From NCBI GenBank assembly GCA_016790515.1, contig JAEUOY010000042.1, forward strand, positions 1 through 39,686: a stretch of DNA of 39,686 nt. The letters are read 5' to 3'. This document shows positions 24,817 to 33,022 of the stretch, in pieces. Origin of the DNA: Burkholderiaceae bacterium (GTDB taxonomy: Bacteria > Pseudomonadota > Gammaproteobacteria > Burkholderiales > Burkholderiaceae_C). The number at the start of each line of letters is the position of its first letter. Within the stretch, counting starts at the first letter, position 1. Under the pieces are notes generated by a model. That model saw only the letters and a list, made by a program, of their open reading frames with translations, made no database searches and was not told the origin of the DNA. Both the position numbers and the translations under genes were made by a program.

Positions 24817-26379
24817 ATGCCGAGCCCCGACGACACGGCCGGCCACCCGCCCGATCGCGCCCCCGATCGCGCCCCCGAGCGCGCCCCCGGGCCGCCGCCA
24901 GACGCCGCCGACACGCTGCCGCGGCGGCTGGCGATCGCCGACCTCCTGCGCCTGCTGCGCGCCCTGCTGCACGGCGGCTGGCGCGCGGTGCATGAGGTCG
25001 AACCCGACTTCTGGCGCAACCTGCGCGCCGAGCTGTCGGCCGGCCGGCAGTGGATCGACCGTGCCGTGGTGCTGGCCTGCGCGGCCGCGACCGGTGGGGT
25101 CGTCGTCGGCTTCACGCTGCTGGCCGAGGCCGCCAGCCACGGCTTCCAGCAGCTGGCGCAGTGGGGGCCGCACGGCCGCTGGCTGGCGCTGCTGTGGACA
25201 CCGGCGCTCACCGTGGCCCTGCTGTGGTGGACACGCCGCTGCGTGCCCGGGGCGCTCGGGTCGGGCATTCCGCAGGTCGTTCGCGCGCTCGAAGACGACC
25301 TCGAGCCGGCGCGGCGAGCCGGGCTGGTCTCGCTTCGGGTTTCGCTGCACAAGATCGGCCTGGTCTCGGGCGGGCTGCTGGCCGGGCTGTCGATCGGCCG
25401 CGAAGGCCCGACGGTGCAGGTGGGCGCCGGCGTCATGGTCCACGCCGAGCGCTGGCTGTCGCCGCGCGCGGGCATCGACGCCCACGACCTGATGGTCGCC
25501 GGCGCCGCCGCGGGCATCGCGGCGGCGTTCAACACGCCCCTGGGCGGCATCGTGTTCGCGCTCGAGCAGCTGACGCGCCGCCGCGGCATCTCGCACAGCT
25601 CGCTGGTGATCTCGGGCATCGTGCTGGCCGGTCTCGTCGCGGTGGCGGTGTTCGGCAACGAGACCTACTTCGGCCGCCTGCGCGTGCAGCAGCTGTCGGC
25701 GTCGCTGCTGCTGCCCGGGTTGCTGGTGGCCCTGATCGCCGGGCTGACCGGCGGGCTGTTCGCCCGCCTGATCGTGGTCTCGGCCCGCGGCCTGCCCGAT
25801 CGCTTCAGCCGTTGGCGGGCCGCGTACCCGCTGCGCTTCGCCGCTGCCTGTGGACTGGCCGTCGCGCTGATCGGCCTGGCCAGCGGCGGCGCGACCGCCG
25901 GTGCCGGCTACGCGACGACCCGGGCCCTGCTCGAAGGCCAGGCCGACCTGCCGGGCGTCTACACGCTGCTGAAGTTCTGCGCCACCTGGCTGTCGGCGTG
26001 GACCGGCGTCCCGGCGGGCGTCTTCGCGCCGTCGCTGGCGATCGGTGCCGGCATCGGGCACGACGTGGCGGCGCTGACCGGCGTCAGCAGGGAAGCGGCC
26101 ATCCCGTTGATCGCGCTGGGCATGGCCGGCTTCCTGGCCGCCACCACGGGCGGCCCGATCACCGCCTTCATCATCGTGATGGAGATGGTGTCGGGGCATG
26201 CGATGGTGCTCAGCCTGATGGCCTGCGCACTGCTGGCCAGCGGCGTGGCCCGCCTGGTGACCGCGCCGATGTACGTGGAACTGGCCGCGCTGCTGCTGCC
26301 GACCGCGCCCGCTGCGGCAGCATCGACCGACGCCGGGCCGGCACGGCAGGCCGCGGGTGGGTCGACGCCGCAGATGTGA
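24817..26379 (+). CDS. ClC-family chloride channel or H+/Cl- antiporter (520 aa)
   Basis: An inner-membrane ClC protein with many hydrophobic helices. Three filter motifs are intact: GSGIPQV, GREGPTVQVG (with the gating glutamate) and GVFAPSLAIGAGIG. The N-terminal ~75 residues are cytoplasmic; residues ~13-24 are three copies of the tetrapeptide D/E-R-A-P. Transport is of chloride or other small anions, perhaps with protons, in acid or ionic stress. No C-terminal CBS domains are visible, so it is of the short bacterial type. It follows marR by 34 bp and is probably in its operon. Confidence 0.93.
   Translation: MPSPDDTAGHPPDRAPDRAPERAPGPPPDAADTLPRRLAIADLLRLLRALLHGGWRAVHEVEPDFWRNLRAELSAGRQWIDRAVVLACAAATGGVVVGFTLLAEAASHGFQQLAQWGPHGRWLALLWTPALTVALLWWTRRCVPGALGSGIPQVVRALEDDLEPARRAGLVSLRVSLHKIGLVSGGLLAGLSIGREGPTVQVGAGVMVHAERWLSPRAGIDAHDLMVAGAAAGIAAAFNTPLGGIVFALEQLTRRRGISHSSLVISGIVLAGLVAVAVFGNETYFGRLRVQQLSASLLLPGLLVALIAGLTGGLFARLIVVSARGLPDRFSRWRAAYPLRFAAACGLAVALIGLASGGATAGAGYATTRALLEGQADLPGVYTLLKFCATWLSAWTGVPAGVFAPSLAIGAGIGHDVAALTGVSREAAIPLIALGMAGFLAATTGGPITAFIIVMEMVSGHAMVLSLMACALLASGVARLVTAPMYVELAALLLPTAPAAAASTDAGPARQAAGGSTPQM
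24853..24888 (+). repeat. 12-bp tandem repeat, three copies, inside the ClC gene
   Basis: GATCGCGCCCCC is present twice perfectly and a third time with one change (GAGCGCGCCCCC). It encodes the repeated Asp/Glu-Arg-Ala-Pro of the channel's cytoplasmic N-terminus. Loss or gain of units keeps the frame. Confidence 0.9.
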
Positions 26380-26420
26380 TGAACTCGCTCACTCCGCCCG
26401 CCTACCGCCACCGAGCCACC

Positions 26421-27047
26421 ATGACCCTGCTGATCATCCGCCACGGCGAGACGCCGCTGAACGTGGCCCGCGTGCTGCAGCCCGCCGACACGCCGCTGTC
26501 CGGCCACGGCCAGGCGCAGGCCGCCGCATTGGCGCAACGCCTGGCGGCCGACCCGGCCTTGCGGCCGGCGGCGCTGGTCAGCAGCGACCTGCCGCGCGCG
26601 CTGCAGACGGCGCAGGCCATCGCCGCGGCCTGCGGCCTGGCCGTGCTGACGACGCCGCTGCTGCAGGAACGCAACTTCGGCGAGCTGCGCGGCCGGCCCT
26701 ACGACACCCTGGGCTTCGACCCGCTGACCCGCGACGAGGCGCCGCCGGGCGGCGAGTCGACTGCGCAGTTCGGCGTACGCTGTGCCGCCGCCTTCGCCTG
26801 GGTGCTGGCGCAGCAGGCGGCGCTGGGCGGCCGGCTCGCGGTGGTCAGCCACGGCCTGCTGATCCGCCACTGGCTGCAGCAGGGGCCGCTGCAGCTGCCG
26901 CCCGGCATGCAGGCGCCGGGCCGGCTGGCCAACACCTCGCTGACGGTGGCCGGCGCGGCGCCGCCGCACCGGGTGAGCCGGGTCGATTGCACCGAACACC
27001 TGGCCGGCGGCGTCGGCGAGGACAGCGCCAGCCTGTCGGGCGGCTGA
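26421..27047 (+). CDS. Histidine phosphatase (phosphoglycerate mutase-like, 208 aa)
   Basis: A cytoplasmic member of the histidine phosphatase superfamily. The catalytic RHGE occurs in LLIIRHGETPLN near the N-terminus, the proton-donor glutamate in ERNFGELRG, and the second catalytic His in VVSHGLLIRH. The fold is that of cofactor-dependent phosphoglycerate mutases, but the short length and lack of the mutase loop fit a phosphatase (GpmB/CobC/PhoE-type). The substrate is unknown. It starts 41 bp after the ClC gene and is likely in the same transcript. The ATG at 26421 gives the MTLLIIRHGE start typical of the family. Confidence 0.9.
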   Translation: MTLLIIRHGETPLNVARVLQPADTPLSGHGQAQAAALAQRLAADPALRPAALVSSDLPRALQTAQAIAAACGLAVLTTPLLQERNFGELRGRPYDTLGFDPLTRDEAPPGGESTAQFGVRCAAAFAWVLAQQAALGGRLAVVSHGLLIRHWLQQGPLQLPPGMQAPGRLANTSLTVAGAAPPHRVSRVDCTEHLAGGVGEDSASLSGG

Positions 27048-27105
27048 TCGGCCGCCGACAGCCGGCGCAGAATGGCGGCCTACCCAGCCACCCGGGAGCC
27101 CGCCG

Positions 27106-27954
27106 ATGAGCGCCGACAACGCCGAGCAGATCGCCGAATGGAACGGTGAACAGGGCCGGCGCTGGGCCGCCCGGCAGCAGTGGCTCGACACGATGACCCT
27201 GCCCTTCGGCCAGGCCGCGCTGGACGCCGCCGGCGCCCGGCCCGGTGAACGCGTGCTCGACATCGGCTGCGGCTGCGGCAGCACCACGTTGATGCTGGCG
27301 CGCCAGGTCGGCGCCGGCGGCGAGGTGCTGGGCGTCGACGTTTCGCAGCCGATGCTCGAAGTGGCACGCCGCCAGGCCGCCGAGACCGGCCTGCCGGTGT
27401 CGTTCGTCGAGGCCGACGCCGCCGATGCCGCGCTGCCCGGCGGGCGCGACCTGCTGCATTCGCGCTTCGGTCTGATGTTCTTCAACGACCCGGCAGCCGC
27501 ACTGCGCCACCTGCGCGGCCGCCTGCGGCCGGGCGGCCGCATCGCCTTCGTCTGCTGGCGCACGCCGCGCGACAACCCCTGGGCGATGGCGCCGCTGATG
27601 GCGGCGCGCCAGGCGCTGGGCATCACGCCGGCAGCGGCCGATCCGCTGGCGCCGGGGCCGTTCGCGTTCGCCGACGACGCGAGGCTGGGCAGCCTGCTGG
27701 CCGAAGCCGGCTTTGCGGCGGCCGACCTGCAGCGCTTCGATGCGGCGATCCCGATCGGCGATTCGGCGCGTGCCGCCGCCCAGACCGCGCTGCAGATCGG
27801 CCCGGTCGCGCGGCTGGCCCGCGAGGCCGGCACCGACCGCGCGGCCGGCCTGGTCGACGCGATCGAGCGCGCGTTGCTGCCGTTGGCCGCCGCCGACGGC
27901 GCGGTGCGGCTGAACGGCTCGACCTGGGTCGTGACGGCAACGAACCCGGGCTGA
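27106..27954 (+). CDS. Class I SAM-dependent methyltransferase (282 aa)
   Basis: A cytoplasmic methyltransferase. Motif I is VLDIGCGCGSTTLMLAR, motif II ends GVDVSQPMLEVARR, motif III is FVEADAADAALPGG, and the post-motif LLHSRFGLMFFNDPAAALRHLRGRLRPGGRIAFVCW is the typical Methyltransf_11/25-type strand. The catalytic residues for a specific acceptor are not evident; a small-molecule or lipid substrate is plausible. The start follows a GGGAG ribosome-binding site. It converges with the amidase gene at 27958, with only three bases between the stops. Confidence 0.88.
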   Translation: MSADNAEQIAEWNGEQGRRWAARQQWLDTMTLPFGQAALDAAGARPGERVLDIGCGCGSTTLMLARQVGAGGEVLGVDVSQPMLEVARRQAAETGLPVSFVEADAADAALPGGRDLLHSRFGLMFFNDPAAALRHLRGRLRPGGRIAFVCWRTPRDNPWAMAPLMAARQALGITPAAADPLAPGPFAFADDARLGSLLAEAGFAAADLQRFDAAIPIGDSARAAAQTALQIGPVARLAREAGTDRAAGLVDAIERALLPLAAADGAVRLNGSTWVVTATNPG

Positions 27955-27957
27955 ATC

Positions 27958-29430
27958 TCAGCGCGGCGTGCCCGCCAGCGCCGGCGGCGGCACGAAGGCC
28001 CGGTATTCGCGCTCGATCCATTGCGCGAAGCGCAGGCAATCCGGGTCGGCGAACACCGGTCCGATGACCTGTGCGCCCACCGGCAGGCCTTCCGGGCTGA
28101 GCCCCAGCGGGATCGCGGTGGCCGGCAGCCCGACGATGCCGGGGTAGCCGGCCCAGAACAGCGCGTCGGTGCTCGGCTGGGTGTGGCCGTTGACCGGGAT
28201 CATGCGGTCCCAGCGCTCGCCGGTCTGCAGGTGCGGGAACGCGGGGGTCGTGGCCACCGGGCAGACCAGCAGGTCGTGCTGCTCGAAGAACGCCGCCCAG
28301 CGCTGCTGCAGCCGCACCCGCCGCTCGTGCATGGCCACCCAGTCGCGGTGGCTGCTGGCGATGCCGCGGAAGTGGCGCGCGGGGTAGCGCGCATCGTCGA
28401 CGGCGTAGTCGCGCGAGCGGGCGACCGCCTCGGCATGGGCGGCATCGTCGTACTGCGAGCCGGTGGCCGCGCGCAGCAGGTGGGTGTAGACCGCATTGGC
28501 CTCGGCGCTGTCGACCGGCCGCGCGTCCTCGGCCACCACCACGCCCTGGTCGCGCAGGAAGGCCACCAGGTCGCGCAGCGCGCGCTGCACGCTGGCATCG
28601 ACCTCGGCCTGGGCGTCGTCGTAGAGCACCGCGATGCGCAGGCGGCGCGGCGGCGTGCCGCGGTCGCGCCAGGCGGCCGGCAGGCGGCCGAGCGGCGTCA
28701 TCGCCTCCAGCGGCGAGGCCAGGATGTCCATCGCCAGCGCCAGGTCGAAGGCGCTGCGCGCCAGCGGGCCGACCGCGGCGATGTCGAAGTCGTCGGCGCG
28801 CACCGCCGGGGTCAGCTCATGGCCGGCCATCGGCACCACGCCCCAGGTCGGCTTGTGGCCCCAGACGCCGCAGTAGTGCGCCGGGTTGCGGATCGACGCG
28901 CCGATGTCGCTGCCCAGCTCCAGCGCGGTGAAGCCGGCGGCCAGCGCCGCGGCGGAGCCGCCCGACGATCCGCCCGGCGTGCGCGTCGTGTCCCAGGGGT
29001 TGGCGGTGGTGCCGTAGACCGGGTTGAAGCTCTGCCAGTCGGCCAGCGAGACCGGCACGTTGGTCTTGCCGAAGATCACCGCGCCGGCGCCGAGCAGGCG
29101 CTGCACCGTCAGCGCGTCGCCGGTCGCGATGTTGTTCGCGTAAGCCGTGAAGCCGTAGGTCGTCGGCAGCCCGGTGACGTTGAACGACTCCTTCACCGTC
29201 ATCGGCACGCCGTGCAGCGGGCCCCACAGCTCGCCGCGGGCCAGCGCCGCGTCGGCCGCGCGGGCGCGGGCGTGGGCACGCTCGGCGTCGAGCACCGGCA
29301 CCGCGTTGATCGGGCCGCCCAGCCGGGCGATGCGGTCGAGGTACAGCGCCAGCAGTTCGCTGGCCGACACCTGCTTGCGGCGGATGCGCCGGGCCAGTTC
29401 GTGCGCCGGCAGGAATGCGAGATCAGACAT
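27958..29430 (-). CDS. Amidase-signature family hydrolase (490 aa)
   Basis: A cytoplasmic Ser-cisSer-Lys amidase. The catalytic Lys is in TVKESFN; the glycine/serine-rich signature GGSSGGSAAA carries the cis-Ser, and the nucleophile Ser follows in SDIGASIRNPAHYCG. The triad thus looks intact. Family members hydrolyse many amides, including indole-3-acetamide, nitrile-derived and nylon-type amides; the substrate cannot be named. Its ATG (29430) lies inside the last codons of the upstream TIR-STAND gene: the sequence ATGTCTGA contains this start and that stop, an 8 bp overlap. It therefore is very probably translationally coupled to that gene. Confidence 0.92.
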   Translation of the reverse strand: MSDLAFLPAHELARRIRRKQVSASELLALYLDRIARLGGPINAVPVLDAERAHARARAADAALARGELWGPLHGVPMTVKESFNVTGLPTTYGFTAYANNIATGDALTVQRLLGAGAVIFGKTNVPVSLADWQSFNPVYGTTANPWDTTRTPGGSSGGSAAALAAGFTALELGSDIGASIRNPAHYCGVWGHKPTWGVVPMAGHELTPAVRADDFDIAAVGPLARSAFDLALAMDILASPLEAMTPLGRLPAAWRDRGTPPRRLRIAVLYDDAQAEVDASVQRALRDLVAFLRDQGVVVAEDARPVDSAEANAVYTHLLRAATGSQYDDAAHAEAVARSRDYAVDDARYPARHFRGIASSHRDWVAMHERRVRLQQRWAAFFEQHDLLVCPVATTPAFPHLQTGERWDRMIPVNGHTQPSTDALFWAGYPGIVGLPATAIPLGLSPEGLPVGAQVIGPVFADPDCLRFAQWIEREYRAFVPPPALAGTPR

Positions 29431-32400
29431 TCGGATCCTTCTGCGCCGGCCCGCGCCGGCTCGGTCGACATTCTGGGCGACCGGGCGCGCCGACGGCCGC
29501 CGCAGCGAGCACCGCCTGCCACTGCTCGCAGCGCTGCAAGGCGGCCGCGTCGCCCAGCGCCCGCGCCGTCGCGACGATGGCCGCGGCGGCGACGCGGTGC
29601 GACTGGGCCGTCGCGATGGCCCAGGCCTCGTCGAGCCGCGACAGGGCGCGCGCCTCGTCGCCGGCGGCCGCCGAGACGCGGGCCTCGAGGGCCAGGACTT
29701 CGGCGGCGTAATAGGTCTCCCGGCTGCCCGATCCGGCCTCCCTGCCCTGCCTCGCCGCTTCGCCGGCCCGGGCGAGGTCGCCTGCCAGCGCATGCCCGGC
29801 GGCCAGCCGCAGCTGCATGAACGGGAGCCAGACCCGCGCGCCGGTGGCCGCGTAGGCGGCGATCGCCGCGGCCATGCGTTCCAGCGATCGGCCGCCGTGG
29901 TCCTGCTCCCAGGCGGCGTTGGCAGCGACGAAGTCGGCCCAGGCGCGCCAGTACGGGAATGCCTGCTCCTCGGCCAGGTTGGCCGCGATGCCGGCCAGTT
30001 GCGCCGCCGCCTCGAAGCGGCCCTGGGCATCGTTGACGATGCCGCCGAACGTGCAGGCGAAGATGCGGTCCAGGCCCTGCCGCTGCGAATCGGCGCGTTC
30101 CCGGGCCGCCCGCCATTGCGCCTGGGCAGCCGCGAAATCGCCCAGGTAGCTCAGGCAGAGCGCTCGCCAGCAGCCCATGGCCACCACCGGGTCCTGGCCG
30201 TAGACCTCGGCATGGCCTTCGCAGCCCGCTTCGGCGCACAGCGCGAGCCCGCTGTCCAGCCGTGCCAGCGCTTCGTGGAACCGGCCCTGGTTGAAGTGGG
30301 TGATGGCCACGGCATGGTGGGCCTCGATGCGCGACGCCGGCTCGGCGCCGGCATCGGCCACCTGGTCGAGCTCGGCGGCCAGCTGCCGGGCGCCGTCGAA
30401 CTCTGCCCGCACGATCGCGTAGGCCCAGGCGCCGAACAGCGCCGCGACGCGCTGGCTCGAATCGCCGACCTGGCGGCTCAGCAGCCGGGCCCGCTCGTAG
30501 GTCTGCGCCGTCTCGGCGGCGGCATAGCCGCTGACCGCGACCAGCACCGCGCCGTAGTCCAGCCGCAGCGACAGCTCCACCGCGGCCTGCTCGGCCTCGG
30601 GCAGCGCCGGTACCAGCTGCAGGGCCTGGTCCAGGTCGTGGCGGGCCTCCCAGCCGGCGGATCGGGCCATGTCGCGTCGCGCAGACTGCCGCCAACAGGG
30701 GATCGCGAGGGCCTTGTCGTTGCCCCGGGTCAGGTGATGGGCGACGAGGGCCGGGTTCGCGCATGGCGCCTGGGCAGCGAGCGAGGCCGCGACCAGCGCG
30801 TGGTAGCGGCGGCGCTCGCGGCTCGGCAGCCGGTGGTAGGCCACATCGCGCATCAGGCCGTGGCGGAAGGCGTGGCGGTCGTGGCCGGGCCGCCCGCTGC
30901 GGCGCGCCACGCCCAGCTCGAGCATGCGCGCCAGGCCCGCTTCCGGCGCCTCGATGCCCGCCTTGCGCGCGACCTCGAACAGCAGCGCCGGATCGAACTC
31001 GAAGCCGATCACCGCGGCCAGCTCGGCGCAGGGCTTGGCGCTGCCGAGGCTGTCCAGGCGCTGCTCCAGCAGACCGCTCAGCCGGCCGGGAACGGCCTCC
31101 TCGGCGCCGCTGCCGTCCAGCAGCATCTTCACGTACTCTTCGACGAACAGCGGAATGCCGTCGGTGGCGACCATGATCGCGGGCAGCGACGACGCCGGGA
31201 TGCGCCGCTGCGGGTCGAGCCGGGCGACGAGCTCGGCCGCGACCTCCGGCCCGAAACGGTCGAGGTGGATCTCGCAGACGCCGCCGACCCGGTGCAAGGC
31301 TTCGGCAAAGGGCTCGCTGCTGCTGGCAACGGCCAGGATCCGCGACCCGTCCAGGTAGTCGGTCAGGGTCGTGAACCACTCCAGGGTCGAGGGGTCGGCC
31401 CACTGGGCGTCCTCCAGGCTCAGCAGCACCGGCTCGCGATCGGCGACGGCGAGCACCCAGGTGGCCAGCGCCTCCAGCAGGTCGCGGCGGATCGCGGCCG
31501 GGCTGGACGCGGCCTGCGCATCGCCGAACAGCGGGGCCAGCGCGGGCACCGCGACCGCCTCGTCGAGCCCGTCGCGGGTCAGCGCGGCCGCGAGCGCCGC
31601 CATGTCCGGCACCTGATCGTCGCGCATCTGCAGCCGCCGCCGGAGGTGGTCGAGCACCGGATGCAGGCTGTCGTTCGTGTGCAGGGGCGAGCACTTCAGC
31701 CGGATGTCGCGCCAGGCAGGGCCCCCCGCGACCTGCCGCAGGCCCTGGAGCAGGCGGCTCTTGCCCATGCCGCGATCGCCGCGCAGCAGCACCAGGCCGC
31801 CGCGGCCGTCGCGGGCCCGGTCCCAGGCCGAGCGCAGCACCGCCAGTTCGGCGTCGCGGCCGAGCAGCAGGACGTCGTCCGCCCGGCCCTGCCCGAGGCT
31901 CGGCGCGCCGACCCGGCAGCCGGGCCGGTCGACGGCCGTCGACAGCTCGAAGTGCGGCGCCAGCAAGGGGACCATCCGCGCGCTGGCGAGCATCTCGCCG
32001 GGGCCTGCGGCCGCGCGCAGGCGGTCCGCCTCGTCGATCGAGGTGCCGCTCAGGCGGCCCTCGGGCGTGGCCATCACGATGCCGTAGTCGATGCCGGCGC
32101 GCAGCACGACGCGATCGCCGTTCGTGCCCGGAAGCCGGCCGAGCTTCGTCGCGAGCTCCTGCAGCGCCAGTACCGCCTGGCGGGCATCGTGCTCATGGGC
32201 CCGCGGATAGCCGAAGTGCAGCCGGACCCCCTGCGACGTGGTCTCCAGGTGGCCGTCGAAACGTTCGGCGACCTGCCCGGCGAGCCGCTCGAAGGCCGGC
32301 ATCGCCGCAAGCACGACCTCGAGCGCTTCGTCGGGCTCCAGCCCGGCCGCCGCCGGGCGCAGCTCGCAGCTGGCGGTCGCCACATGCCTGCGTTCGGCCG

Positions 32401-32896
32401 TCGGCGGGGCGGCCCGCGCTGCGTTGCGGGCGCACGCTGCATCGGCCAGGCGCGCCAGTTCGCTGCGGATCTGCAGGCAGAGCCGCTTGAACGGGCCGGG
32501 TTCGCCGAAGTCCTCTTCGACGGTCTTGCCGTCGCGCGGCAGGAACTGCAGCCGGGCGAGCCACGGCTGCGCCATCCAGTCGCACGGCGAGAGCAGGACC
32601 GGCAGCAGCGCCAGTTCGGGCCGCGGGCGTTCGAGCAGGCTGCGGATCTCGACCTTGGCGATGTAGTCGGAGTCCAGGAAAGCCTGGCTGACCAGCAGCA
32701 GCGCGACATCGGCAGCGGCGAGTTGCTCGCGTATCGCCTTGTCCCAGTCTGCGCCTTGATCTATATCGCGGTCGGTCCAGAATTCGATGCCGGTGTTGCG
32801 CAGGCCATGAAGAAACCCATACAGGGAATCCCGGCGCATATAGGCCTCGTCCAGGTGGCTGTAGCTGACGAAGACCTTGATGCGGGCCCTGACCAC
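29423..32896 (-). CDS. TIR / degenerate cyclase-like / STAND-type ATPase / helical-repeat fusion (1157 aa)
   Basis: Domains in order: a TIR_2-type domain (residues ~5-130: KVFVSYSHLDEAY, EFWTDRDI, DSDYIAKVEIRSLLE, with Glu83 as candidate catalytic glutamate); a class III nucleotidyl cyclase-like domain (~172-320); an AAA/STAND ATPase (Walker A GDRGMGKS at 373-380, Walker B LLSLEDAQW with Glu/Asp 495-496); and a C-terminal half (~620-1140) rich in Ala-Leu helices like TPR repeats (for example LARLDSGLALC, HFNQGRFHEAL). The cyclase metal sites are lost: CEL replaces CDL, and SQG replaces GDG before HFGYP. It probably senses or scaffolds rather than makes cAMP. There is no signal peptide or membrane span. 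TIR domains often cleave NAD+, and STAND proteins oligomerise on ligand binding. A defence or signalling role is inferred. Confidence 0.85.
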   Translation of the reverse strand: MVRARIKVFVSYSHLDEAYMRRDSLYGFLHGLRNTGIEFWTDRDIDQGADWDKAIREQLAAADVALLLVSQAFLDSDYIAKVEIRSLLERPRPELALLPVLLSPCDWMAQPWLARLQFLPRDGKTVEEDFGEPGPFKRLCLQIRSELARLADAACARNAARAAPPTAERRHVATASCELRPAAAGLEPDEALEVVLAAMPAFERLAGQVAERFDGHLETTSQGVRLHFGYPRAHEHDARQAVLALQELATKLGRLPGTNGDRVVLRAGIDYGIVMATPEGRLSGTSIDEADRLRAAAGPGEMLASARMVPLLAPHFELSTAVDRPGCRVGAPSLGQGRADDVLLLGRDAELAVLRSAWDRARDGRGGLVLLRGDRGMGKSRLLQGLRQVAGGPAWRDIRLKCSPLHTNDSLHPVLDHLRRRLQMRDDQVPDMAALAAALTRDGLDEAVAVPALAPLFGDAQAASSPAAIRRDLLEALATWVLAVADREPVLLSLEDAQWADPSTLEWFTTLTDYLDGSRILAVASSSEPFAEALHRVGGVCEIHLDRFGPEVAAELVARLDPQRRIPASSLPAIMVATDGIPLFVEEYVKMLLDGSGAEEAVPGRLSGLLEQRLDSLGSAKPCAELAAVIGFEFDPALLFEVARKAGIEAPEAGLARMLELGVARRSGRPGHDRHAFRHGLMRDVAYHRLPSRERRRYHALVAASLAAQAPCANPALVAHHLTRGNDKALAIPCWRQSARRDMARSAGWEARHDLDQALQLVPALPEAEQAAVELSLRLDYGAVLVAVSGYAAAETAQTYERARLLSRQVGDSSQRVAALFGAWAYAIVRAEFDGARQLAAELDQVADAGAEPASRIEAHHAVAITHFNQGRFHEALARLDSGLALCAEAGCEGHAEVYGQDPVVAMGCWRALCLSYLGDFAAAQAQWRAARERADSQRQGLDRIFACTFGGIVNDAQGRFEAAAQLAGIAANLAEEQAFPYWRAWADFVAANAAWEQDHGGRSLERMAAAIAAYAATGARVWLPFMQLRLAAGHALAGDLARAGEAARQGREAGSGSRETYYAAEVLALEARVSAAAGDEARALSRLDEAWAIATAQSHRVAAAAIVATARALGDAAALQRCEQWQAVLAAAAVGAPGRPECRPSRRGPAQKDPNV

Positions 32897-32935
32897 GAAA
32901 CTTTCGCTCCTGCCTGATTTTCTGATAAATTGTTC

Positions 32936-32965
32936 AGTCTAGTTTGGAGCCGCGCGACCTGTCAA
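32936..32965 (-). promoter_or_regulatory. Predicted sigma-70 promoter for the TIR-STAND/amidase operon
   Basis: On the minus strand, TTGACA (32960-32965) is a perfect -35 element, followed after 18 bp by TAGACT (32936-32941), which matches the -10 consensus at four of six positions. The expected transcript start lies about 35 bp before the ATG at 32896. The region is the most AT-rich of the window, unlike the flanking genes. Confidence 0.55.
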
Positions 32966-33022
32966 ACTGGAATCCATCGTGTGTTCGCAGGAGAATGATT
33001 CGTCGAAACACCGGAGATTTCC

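Noticed and set aside
27958-32896. Assigning the TIR-STAND/amidase pair to a named defence system
   Set aside because: The architecture resembles STAND/TIR defence proteins, but the cyclase-like domain and the amidase do not match a named system I can recall with certainty, and no other defence genes lie nearby.
32897-33022. A plus-strand promoter with TAAATT as -10 for the secreted-protein gene
   Set aside because: The -10 matches poorly and no -35 is found at proper distance, so only the minus-strand promoter was listed.
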